A stretch of DNA of 64,000 bases from Methylopila turkensis (lineage in GTDB: Bacteria > Pseudomonadota > Alphaproteobacteria > Rhizobiales > Methylopilaceae), in NCBI RefSeq assembly GCF_027922325.1, contig NZ_BSFL01000001.1, positions 613,609 to 677,608 of the forward strand. The letters are read 5' to 3'. Positions 20,097 to 27,702 of this stretch are shown here, piece after piece. Position numbers and translations under genes: made by a program. Position 1 is the first letter of the stretch; each line of letters opens with the position of its first letter. The notes beneath the pieces are model-generated. The model did not search any database, was not told the DNA's origin, and worked only from the letters and a program-made list of their open reading frames with translations.

Positions 20097-23000
20097 ATGA
20101 GCTTCAGCGACCAGAGACATGCCGCCGCGCCCGCCACGGACGAGGCTCCGGCCGGCTCCGCTCTGGACCGGCTCGCCAAGCGCCTGGCCGCCAGCCGCGG
20201 CGAGACCGGCAGCGCGCCGCGCCGCGACCTCGAGCAGCTCGTCGACATGCTCGCCCGCCGCAACATCCAGACCGAAGACCGGCTGACGGACGCGCTCGAA
20301 GGCCTCGCCCGCTGGGCCGGCCGCGCCGAAGGCGAACAGGCCCCGAGCGTCGCGCCCGCGCCGCCCCGCGCGGCGCAGCCCGCGGACGCTCCCCGGCCGG
20401 CGACGCTGCGGTCGGCGCTCGCGGAGATCGCCGCCCGCCAGAAGGACCTCGACGCTCGCGACGTCCGGCCGGCGGCGCAGCCGGAGCCGGCTCCCGTCGC
20501 GCTCGCCCCGTCGGCGAACGACGCCGTGATCGCCGACATGCGGCGCCAGATCGAGGCGCTCGCGGGCGCGGTCGATGGCCTGCCGACCCGCTCGGACGTC
20601 GACAGCCTGCTCCGCGAGATCGCCGCCGTCGCCGCGCGCTGCGACGCCGAGCGTCCGGCGCGGCTCGACCCGACCTCGCTCAAGGCGATCGAAGCGCTCG
20701 TCATCGAAGTCGACCGCATGCGCAACGACGCCGCGAGCCCGCAGATGCTCGCCCGCTTCGCCGAGGAGGTGACCGGGCTTTCGCGCCAGCTCGAGGCCAT
20801 CGGCCCCTCCAACGCCGAGGCGATCGAAACGCTCGCGCGCCACATCGACGACATCCGCGGCGAGCTCGCGCATTTCACCAAGGTCGGGGCCGTCGATGGC
20901 CTCGCCTCCGACATCCAAGCTCTGGTCGCGCGGCTGGACGAGCAGGAGGCCGCGGCGGCGAGACGCAGCGAAGACTCCGCGCGGATGGAAAGCGTGCTTC
21001 GGGCCGAGATCGAGGCGCTGTCCCCGGCTCCCGCGCTCGACGCCTTCGCGCAGCGCCTCGACGCGCTGACCGCGCAGCTTGGCCAGCGCGCCGCCGTCTC
21101 CCCCAAGCTGCAGGCGCTGCCCGAGAAGGTCGAGGCGCTGAGCGGCAAGATCGACGCTCTCGCGGAAAACAGCGGCCTGGCGGACGTCGGGCGGAAGGTG
21201 GACGCCATCGCCGGCAAGCTGGCGGAGCCGCCTGCGGCGAACCCGGCGCTCGTCTCGCTGTCCGGCAAGATGGAATCCCTGCACGGCAAGATGGATACGC
21301 TGGCCGCCGCCGCGCTGACGCGCGCCGCGGACGTCGAGCGGATCGCCGACGTCGTCCGGAACGAACTCGCCGCGCTCGCGGAGCCGAACGCGATTGAGAG
21401 CGTCGAACGCCGCATCGAATCGCTCGCGCAGCAGCTCGCCGAGCGCCCGTCGGCCGCCCCGGCGGTGCTGGCCCTCTCCGAGCGGGTCTTCGACCTCTCC
21501 ACCCAGATCGAGGACGTCGCCGTCGCCGCGCAGGCGCGCGGCTCTTCTTTCGAGCGGATCGAGGAGGCTGTCCGCGGCATCGCCGAGCATCTGGTCGCGA
21601 CCGCCGCGGCCCCCGCCGCGCCTGACGCCCTGTTCGGGATCGAGCAGCGCATCGTCGACCTGATCAACAATCTCGACCGCACCGATGGTCGGATCGACGA
21701 CCTCAACGCCGGGTTCTCGGCGCTCGCCGCGCGGGTAGAGCAGAGCTGCGCCGCCGCCGCGCGCGACGCCGGCCAGGCCGCCGCCGACGCGGTGCGCGAA
21801 AGCTTCGTCGAACGCGACAGCGACGAGCCCGCAGGCGGCCATGGCGTCGGCATGCTCGACCTCGCGGAGGCGCTCGGCGAACTCCGCGCCGCGGCCGTGC
21901 GCACCGACCGCCGCACCGCCGACACGCTCGACGCGGTGCGCATGACGCTCGACCGTCTGGCCGACCGCATGGACGCGCTCGCCGCCAGCGGATGGCCCGT
22001 GGAGCGTGCGGCTTATGACGACCGCCCGCTCACGGCTCCGGCGCCCACGGTCGACCCGATCGAAGCGGCCCGAGCCGCCGCCCGCCGCGCGATGGCGGAA
22101 GCCGTCGAAAGCGAGCCCGAGCCGGCGCGCGTCCGCGCGGCGGCGCCCGTGGCCGCGGCGGCGCCCGCCGCCCCCGCCATCACCGCGTCGCGCGCGCCGA
22201 TCGAGGACGACGTCTTCGACCTGCCGATGGAGCCGGCCGCGCCGACGGTCCGCGCGCCCGAGCCGGCCCCCGACGCGCCGGCCGCCGCGCCGAGCGCCGC
22301 CTCCTTCATCGCCGCCGCCCGGCGCGCGGCGATCCAGCCATCGTCGGACCCGGACGAGGAGCCGTCGCATACGGTCGTTAAAGCGAAGGGGGCGAAGGCG
22401 TCGAGCGTTCGCTTGCCGGACGTCACCGGAGCCATGTCCACGCTCAAGGCGCGCCGGCGGCCGATCGTGATCGCCCTCGCCGCCGCGCTGATCGTGCTCG
22501 GCGTGGTCAAGCTCGCGAACTCCCTGCACGACAATCCGGTCGATCCGGCGCCGACGGCGCACTCGCCGCAGTCCGACCTCGCCGTCCCGACCGCGCCCCA
22601 GGCCGCGGCTCCCGCCCCTGCCGCCGCGCCCGAAATCGAAACCCCGCGGGCCGAGGCCCGGCGCCAGGAGGCGCCGGAGCCCGCGCCGCTCGCCGAACGT
22701 CCGGCCGACCCGATCCCCCCGTCGGCGACATCCGAGCCGGCCCCGGCGCCGAAACCTGGCGCGCAGCTTTCGCCGCCGCGCGCGCCGGCGAAGGACATGA
22801 CCGACTTCGCGTTTTCGCAGACCCTCGGGCCGGCCCCCCAGAAGTTCACGACACCGTCGGCCTCCGTCGACGGCCTGACGACCGGCTCCATCAACCGATC
22901 CGCCAATCCGGACGCGCTCCCGGATTCGATCGGCGGCGCGACGCTGCGGATGCGCGCGGTCCAGGGCGACCCGTCGGCGCAGCTCGAGATCGCCGACCGG

Positions 23001-23603
23001 TTCCTCGACGGGCGCGGCGTCGCCGCGGACCCCGCCGCGGCCGCGCGCTGGCTGGAGAAGGCCGCGGCGCAGGGCCTCGCGCCCGCGCAGCACCGGCTCG
23101 GCAGCATGTATGAGAAGGGCCGCGGCGTGGCGCGCGACATCCTCTCCGCGCGGCGCTGGTACGAACAGGCCGCCGCCTCGGGCAATGTCCGCGCCATGCA
23201 CAATCTCGGCGTGATCTACGCCGAGGGCGGGCTTGGAAAGCCTGATTTCGGCGCCGCCAGCGTGTGGTTCCGGATGGCGGCCGAGCGCGGCCTGGCCGAC
23301 AGCCAGTACAATCTCGCGGTGCTGCAGGCCCGCGGCCTCGGCGGCAAGCGCGACCTCGCGGAAGCCTACAAGTGGTTCGCGCTCGCGAGCCGCCAGGGCG
23401 ACCAGGACGCCGGACGAAAGCGCGACGAGGTCGCCAAGGCCCTTGGCGCCAACCTGACCGCGGCCCAGCAGGCGACCGACGCCTTCCGCCCCCGCGGGGT
23501 CGACGATTCGGCCAACGAAGCCCCGACGCCCCCCGGCGGATGGGACCAGGTCTCGAGCTCCTCCGCCCGCTCGGTGCGGACCACCCCGGTGTCGCTGCGC
23601 TAA
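20097..23603 (+). CDS. podJ: PodJ-like polar localization factor with Sel1 repeats
   Basis: 1168 residues. Residues about 1-650 are helical and coiled-coil prone (many RxxIEALAxxVDxL heptads, L-x-x-R-x-D/E spacing). Then comes an Ala/Pro-rich linker, one membrane helix (about residues 787-807, IVIALAAALIVLGVVKLAN), a Pro/Ala-rich periplasmic linker, and four Sel1-type repeats (about 961-1105; ADRFLDGRGVAADPAAAARW, GSMYEKGRGVARD). This is the PodJ layout: a cytoplasmic coiled coil that recruits polarity factors and a periplasmic Sel1/peptidoglycan-facing part that helps organise the cell pole. CtrA-like boxes precede it. No operon partner. Confidence 0.82.
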   Translation: MSFSDQRHAAAPATDEAPAGSALDRLAKRLAASRGETGSAPRRDLEQLVDMLARRNIQTEDRLTDALEGLARWAGRAEGEQAPSVAPAPPRAAQPADAPRPATLRSALAEIAARQKDLDARDVRPAAQPEPAPVALAPSANDAVIADMRRQIEALAGAVDGLPTRSDVDSLLREIAAVAARCDAERPARLDPTSLKAIEALVIEVDRMRNDAASPQMLARFAEEVTGLSRQLEAIGPSNAEAIETLARHIDDIRGELAHFTKVGAVDGLASDIQALVARLDEQEAAAARRSEDSARMESVLRAEIEALSPAPALDAFAQRLDALTAQLGQRAAVSPKLQALPEKVEALSGKIDALAENSGLADVGRKVDAIAGKLAEPPAANPALVSLSGKMESLHGKMDTLAAAALTRAADVERIADVVRNELAALAEPNAIESVERRIESLAQQLAERPSAAPAVLALSERVFDLSTQIEDVAVAAQARGSSFERIEEAVRGIAEHLVATAAAPAAPDALFGIEQRIVDLINNLDRTDGRIDDLNAGFSALAARVEQSCAAAARDAGQAAADAVRESFVERDSDEPAGGHGVGMLDLAEALGELRAAAVRTDRRTADTLDAVRMTLDRLADRMDALAASGWPVERAAYDDRPLTAPAPTVDPIEAARAAARRAMAEAVESEPEPARVRAAAPVAAAAPAAPAITASRAPIEDDVFDLPMEPAAPTVRAPEPAPDAPAAAPSAASFIAAARRAAIQPSSDPDEEPSHTVVKAKGAKASSVRLPDVTGAMSTLKARRRPIVIALAAALIVLGVVKLANSLHDNPVDPAPTAHSPQSDLAVPTAPQAAAPAPAAAPEIETPRAEARRQEAPEPAPLAERPADPIPPSATSEPAPAPKPGAQLSPPRAPAKDMTDFAFSQTLGPAPQKFTTPSASVDGLTTGSINRSANPDALPDSIGGATLRMRAVQGDPSAQLEIADRFLDGRGVAADPAAAARWLEKAAAQGLAPAQHRLGSMYEKGRGVARDILSARRWYEQAAASGNVRAMHNLGVIYAEGGLGKPDFGAASVWFRMAAERGLADSQYNLAVLQARGLGGKRDLAEAYKWFALASRQGDQDAGRKRDEVAKALGANLTAAQQATDAFRPRGVDDSANEAPTPPGGWDQVSSSSARSVRTTPVSLR

Positions 23604-23726
23604 GCCGCGCCGCAGCACGGACCGTTGACAAGGCGGGCCGGGGCGGGACCTAACGACGGAACCGCGCCCGTTCTCGCCCGCGCCGGGGCGTGAGCGTCGG
23701 CGCGCGCCCTTCGTCGATCACGGCCC

Positions 23727-24650
23727 ATGCAGATCTATCTTCCGATCGCCGAGCTACCGGTCAACGTGCTGCTCGTGATCGGCATGGCGCTCGCGGTCGG
23801 CTTCATCTCCGGCCTGTTCGGCATCGGCGGCGGCTTCCTCATGACGCCGCTGCTGATCTTCATCGGCATTCCGACCGCCGTCGCCGTCGCCTCCGAAGCG
23901 CCGCAGATCGCCGCCTCCGCCTTCACCGGCGTGCTGTCCTACTGGCGAAAACGCGCGCTCGACGTGAAGCTCGGGGCGGTGCTGCTCGCCGGCGGCGTGG
24001 CGGGGACAGGACTTGGCGTCTGGTTCTTCAACGCCATGCGCGACGCCGGCCAGCTCGACGCGATCATCGCGGTATCCTACGTCGTGCTGCTCGGCGCGAT
24101 CGGCGGACTGATGCTGGTGGAATCGCTGCGCACGCTCGCCCGACGCCCGTCGGCGACGCCCGCCCCCCGACGGTCGGGCCGGCTCTCGCTCGTCGACCGT
24201 CTGCCGCTCAAGATGCGGTTCCAGCGCTCGATGATCTACGTCAGCGTCCTGCCGCTGATCGGCCTCGGCGGCTTCGTGGGCTTCGTGGGCGCCGTGCTCG
24301 GCATCGGCGGCGGCTTCCTGCTGGTGCCGATCCTCGTCTACGTCTTCCGCGTGCCGACGGCCGTCGTGGTCGGAACCTCGCTGTTCCAGATCCTCATCAC
24401 CATGCTCTCGGCGACCGTTCTGCACGCCGTGACCAACGCCTCGGTCGACGTCGTGCTCGCGATCCTGCTGATGCTCGGCGGCTCGATCGGCGCGCAGTTC
24501 GGCGTCCGCGCCGGCCAGAAACTGAGAGGCGAGCACCTCCGCCTGCTGCTCGCGCTGCTTCTGCTGACGGTCGGCGGGCGCTTCCTCATGGACCTGACCG
24601 TGGCGCCGCGAGACGCGTACTCGGTCACGCTCGGAGACAAGCCGCGATGA
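23727..24650 (+). CDS. Sulfite exporter TauE/SafE family permease
   Basis: 307 residues with about eight membrane helices in two related halves. Each half begins with the family signature FGIGGGFLMTPLLIF (about residue 33) or LGIGGGFLLVPILVYVF (about residue 190). TauE/SafE proteins export sulfite, sulfoacetate or related organosulfur anions. The stop overlaps the next start (ATGA at 24647-24650), so translation of the TIGR02186 protein is coupled to it. The exact substrate is not evident. Confidence 0.88.
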   Translation: MQIYLPIAELPVNVLLVIGMALAVGFISGLFGIGGGFLMTPLLIFIGIPTAVAVASEAPQIAASAFTGVLSYWRKRALDVKLGAVLLAGGVAGTGLGVWFFNAMRDAGQLDAIIAVSYVVLLGAIGGLMLVESLRTLARRPSATPAPRRSGRLSLVDRLPLKMRFQRSMIYVSVLPLIGLGGFVGFVGAVLGIGGGFLLVPILVYVFRVPTAVVVGTSLFQILITMLSATVLHAVTNASVDVVLAILLMLGGSIGAQFGVRAGQKLRGEHLRLLLALLLLTVGGRFLMDLTVAPRDAYSVTLGDKPR

Positions 24651-25408
24651 AGCGCGCGGCGCTCGTCATCGCCGCGCTCGCGCTCGGCGCCGCGCCGGCC
24701 CGCGCCGAGAAGCTGGTGCTTGCGCTGTCGTCCCAACAGGTCACGATCGCCTCCAACTACGCCGGCGCGGACCTGACGCTGTTCGGCGCCATCCGTGGCG
24801 CGCGGCCCGGCGCGCGTTGGGACGTCATCGTCCAGGCGGAAGGCCCGTCCGGGCCGGTGACCGTCCGCCGGAAGGAGCAGCTCGGCCCGCTGTGGCTGAA
24901 CCGCGCCACCCGCGCCTTCACGCGCGCGCCGAGCTTCCTCGCGACGCTGTCGTCGCGGCCGCTGCAGGGGGTCGTCTCGCCCGAGGACATCTTCAGCGAA
25001 CGGCTCGGCCTGCGCGCGGTGACGGAAGGCGCGCCCGCCGAAGGCACCCGCAAGCTCAGCCTGTCGGAGGACGCCGCCTTCGTGGACGCGCTGATACGGC
25101 TTCAGACGGAACGCGGGCACTGGCGCGAGGACGGCGACGGCGTGACGTTCCTGGACCGCGATCTTTTCCGAGCGACGATCCATCTGCCGCCGGACATCGC
25201 GTTCGGGCCGTATCAGGTGGACGTTCGGCTCTACGCCGCCGGCGTGCAGGCGGCCCGCGAGACCATCACCTTCCGGGTCGTCAAGGCCGGCTTCGAGGCG
25301 CGCGTCGCCGCGCTCGCGGACCAGCGCCGCGTAGCCTATGGTTTCGTGATGGCGCTGCTCGCGCTCGCCTTCGGCTGGACGGCGAGCGCCGTGTTCCGCC
25401 GCGAGTGA
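24647..25408 (+). CDS. TIGR02186 family protein (Alph_Pro_TM)
   Basis: 253 residues: a signal peptide (ALVIAALALGAAPARAEK), a periplasmic beta-rich domain (EKLVLALSSQQVTIASNYAGADLTLFGAI, then VRRKEQLGPLWLNR), and a C-terminal membrane anchor (VAYGFVMALLALAFGWTASAVF). This matches the conserved alphaproteobacterial family TIGR02186/Alph_Pro_TM, which regularly lies next to a TauE/SafE permease. The ATGA overlap here supports a joint role, perhaps as a periplasmic subunit of the exporter, but the function is unknown. Confidence 0.82.
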   Translation: MKRAALVIAALALGAAPARAEKLVLALSSQQVTIASNYAGADLTLFGAIRGARPGARWDVIVQAEGPSGPVTVRRKEQLGPLWLNRATRAFTRAPSFLATLSSRPLQGVVSPEDIFSERLGLRAVTEGAPAEGTRKLSLSEDAAFVDALIRLQTERGHWREDGDGVTFLDRDLFRATIHLPPDIAFGPYQVDVRLYAAGVQAARETITFRVVKAGFEARVAALADQRRVAYGFVMALLALAFGWTASAVFRRE

Positions 25409-25421
25409 GGAGGTCGCGCCC

Positions 25422-25901
25422 GTGACGCTGATCGCATCCGAGCCTGTCGACCACGACCGCGAGATTCCGGAGCTTCCGCTGGCGCTGGGCCTGGCGGGGC
25501 TCGCCCCGTTTCTCGGGCTGTCGCTCGCTCTGGCGTTCGGGCACGCGCTTCCGCTCGGGGTCGACGCGACCGGCGCCCTGCTCGGCTACGGCGCCGCGAT
25601 CCTGTCCTTCCTCGGCGGAGCGCACTGGGGGCTCGCGTTGCGTCACCCCTCCCCCTCGATCCGCAACGGCCTGTTCCTGCTCGCGATGGCGCCGCCGCTG
25701 TGGGCCTGGGGCGCTCTTATGGTCGGCGGCGCTGCGGGTCTCGCCATGCTGGCGGCGGGTCTCGCGGCTCATGGCGCGCTCGATGCGACGCGCGCCCCGC
25801 GCTTCGCCGCGCCACGGTGGTACGCCCGCCTGCGCCTGCTGCTCGCGGCGCTGGCGACCATCGCGACCACCGCCGCCGCCGTGGTCGTGGGCTACGCTTG
25901 A
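25422..25901 (+). CDS. DUF3429 membrane protein
   Basis: 159 residues from a GTG start with GAGGAGGT just upstream, 13 bases after the preceding stop. There are four to five membrane helices. The conserved block LGYGAAILSFLGGAHWGLALRH identifies the DUF3429 family of small inner-membrane proteins of unknown function. It is probably cotranscribed with the TauE/SafE and TIGR02186 genes. Confidence 0.8.
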   Translation: MTLIASEPVDHDREIPELPLALGLAGLAPFLGLSLALAFGHALPLGVDATGALLGYGAAILSFLGGAHWGLALRHPSPSIRNGLFLLAMAPPLWAWGALMVGGAAGLAMLAAGLAAHGALDATRAPRFAAPRWYARLRLLLAALATIATTAAAVVVGYA

Positions 25902-26001
25902 CGGTCAACACAACGCGACGATACGGACGACGAATTGCCCGGACTTCCCGCCATGCTACCCTATAACGAGAGGCAGGCGGGGGGATCGGCAGGGTCGGCG
26001 A

Positions 26002-26667
26002 GTGAAAATTGTGCGCGTAAGTTCAAGGCCAGCCGCGGTTCTGGGGATAGCCACGGCCATTCTGGCCGGCGCTGCGGCGTCGCCGGACGCCTCTGCCAAC
26101 GAGTTCAAGTTCACGTCGCCGTTCGCGCCGTGCGCCATGGACTGCGCTGTGACCGGCTTCGCCGGAGCGCTCGTCCAGAGTTCGATGACGTCGATCTACG
26201 TGTCGGGCACAAACATATCCCCCACCCGCTGGAACTTCGGCTCCTCCGGCATCGTCGGCGCGTCGTTCTCGCGCGAAGTGCTGACCTACGGCACGCTCTG
26301 GGCGTTCGAGACCGAAGCCGGCGTCGCGCAGCGCTTCGGAAGACTCGATGAGACCGAAGTCTGGAGCGCGCTCTATTTCCGCTGGAAGAGCTTTCCGTGG
26401 AGCGACCGCCTGCGCACCTCGGTTGCGGTTTCGACCGGTCTGAACTGGGCCTCGGACGTCCCGCGCTACGAACTCGAAAAGTCACGCGGCGGACGCTCCC
26501 AGGTCCTGCACTATCTCTCGCCCGAGGTGACCTTCGGGTCGATCGACCACCCGAACTTCGACCTGGTCTTCCGCTTCCACCACCGCTCGGGCGGCAAGCT
26601 CGCCGTGTTCGACAACGCGAGCGGCGGCGTGCAGTACGGCACCGTGGGCCTGCGCTACCGCTGGTGA
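26002..26667 (+). CDS. Outer-membrane beta-barrel protein, possible lipid A deacylase (PagL-like)
   Basis: 221 residues from a GTG start (MKIVRVSSRPAAVLGIATAI), an N-terminal signal ending near SANEF. The mature part shows alternating hydrophobic strands and ends in an aromatic residue (GTVGLRYRW), the C-terminal signature of outer-membrane barrels. FRFHHRSGG (His194-x-Ser196) resembles the His-x-Ser catalytic pair of PagL lipid A 3-O-deacylases and the acyloxyacyl hydrolase-like family. The third residue (Glu) is not certain: Asp204 may take its place. The family call is tentative; barrel and export are well supported. Confidence 0.6.
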   Translation: MKIVRVSSRPAAVLGIATAILAGAAASPDASANEFKFTSPFAPCAMDCAVTGFAGALVQSSMTSIYVSGTNISPTRWNFGSSGIVGASFSREVLTYGTLWAFETEAGVAQRFGRLDETEVWSALYFRWKSFPWSDRLRTSVAVSTGLNWASDVPRYELEKSRGGRSQVLHYLSPEVTFGSIDHPNFDLVFRFHHRSGGKLAVFDNASGGVQYGTVGLRYRW

Positions 26668-26680
26668 CGGACGATCGTCC

Positions 26681-27397
26681 TCAATCCGGTCGAAGGCCCC
26701 ACGAGGGCATGGCGTAGACGCCGGCGTCGCCCAGCATCCAGGCGGTGAAGGCCTCGGCGGCGAACAATCCATGGAAGGCGCGGTCGCGCACGTTGAGGCC
26801 GCCGGCGTAAGCGCCGAAGGCGGGCAGCACGACGCGCGCGCCGTCGGTCGCGAAGCAGCGGCGGCGGAGCGAACGGCCGCGCACCGCCACCTTCGCCACG
26901 GGGTGGAGATGGCCAGCGAGCTCGCCGGGCGCCGCGCCCGCCGTCGGCTCGTGGCGCAGCATGAGGGCGCCGAGCGCGAGGACCTCGCGGGCCTCGCCGC
27001 CGAGGCCCGCCGGCGGCGCCGGGTCGTGATTGCCGGCGATCCAGATCCAGTCGCGCCCGCGCTGGAGCGCGGCGACCGCCGCGCGGTCCGCCTCGTGCAT
27101 GCGGGCCGGGCCGCCGTCGTCGTGAAAACTGTCGCCCAGCGCGATCACCACCCGCGGCTGGTGCGTCGCGATCAGGCGCGCGAGGCGGCCGAGCGTCGTC
27201 GCGGTGTCGTAGGGCGGCAGCATCTGGCCGCGGCGGGCGAAGGACGAGCCCTTCTCCAGATGCAGGTCCGCCACGATCAGCGCGCCCGATCCCGGCTCGT
27301 ACAGCGCGCCGAGCGGATCGGCGACCAGCGCGACGCCGGCGACCCCGAGCGTAGGCTCGATCGCGTCGTGCGTGAGGCGGGCGGAGCGAATCGTCAT
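26681..27397 (-). CDS. pdeM: Ligase-associated DNA damage response endonuclease PdeM
   Basis: 238 residues from MTIRSARL. Metallophosphoesterase motifs appear in order: D-x-H in IVADLHLEKGSSFARRG, GDSFHDD, GNHDP and a final GHLHP. The LHLEKGSSFARRG stretch is typical of the PdeM branch. PdeM works with an Lhr-type helicase, an exonuclease and an ATP-dependent ligase in a bacterial DNA damage response cluster. Here the helicase lies just upstream on the same strand with a small unknown gene between. The ligase and exonuclease are not in the window. Confidence 0.85.
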   Translation of the reverse strand: MTIRSARLTHDAIEPTLGVAGVALVADPLGALYEPGSGALIVADLHLEKGSSFARRGQMLPPYDTATTLGRLARLIATHQPRVVIALGDSFHDDGGPARMHEADRAAVAALQRGRDWIWIAGNHDPAPPAGLGGEAREVLALGALMLRHEPTAGAAPGELAGHLHPVAKVAVRGRSLRRRCFATDGARVVLPAFGAYAGGLNVRDRAFHGLFAAEAFTAWMLGDAGVYAMPSWGLRPD

Positions 27398-27440
27398 GGG
27401 TGGGAACGTAGCAGGAACTTCGGAGGCCGGTCCATGGCGC

Positions 27441-27674
27441 TCAGTTGAACAGAGAGGCCAGCCAAGGCGTCCGGTCACGGGCCTCGCACTCGGCCGTCCA
27501 GACAGAGTCGTAGATTCCTACCGCAGGACCCAGGTCACCCCACACGCCGTTCTCTAACCACTGTCTGCAGAAGGTGTATGCGCCGTCGGCGCGTTCGAGG
27601 ATGACAACGCGCTGATCGCCAGCGTCATTCTCAAACGTTTTAACCTCACGAGCGGCAGAGGCGGCAGCGGTCAT
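27441..27674 (-). CDS. Small conserved-looking protein between helicase and pdeM
   Basis: 77 residues from ATG 27674; a GTG codon directly before it could serve instead. The core reads FCRQWLEN, then WGDLGPAVGIYDSVWTAECEARDR. The W-G-D/P...GIYDS...AE-EAR pattern occurs in small hypothetical proteins of rhizobia as I remember them. Its base composition is less GC-rich than its neighbours (about 57% by eye). It lies 28 bases after the helicase gene and 43 bases before pdeM, so it is part of the operon. No function can be given. Confidence 0.6.
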   Translation of the reverse strand: MTAAASAAREVKTFENDAGDQRVVILERADGAYTFCRQWLENGVWGDLGPAVGIYDSVWTAECEARDRTPWLASLFN

Positions 27675-27702
27675 CACGACATCCTGACAGGTCGGGTCAG
27701 CC

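Noticed and set aside
18071..21397. 1108-codon plus-strand frame running through ndvA and into podJ
   Set aside because: It overlaps two well-supported genes in other frames and shows no family resemblance.
19995..23618. Very long open frame (1207 codons) on the minus strand opposite the podJ-like gene
   Set aside because: It is an antisense frame kept open by GC-rich codons; the product is Arg/Gly-rich without domains, while the plus-strand protein has coiled coil, membrane helix and Sel1 repeats.
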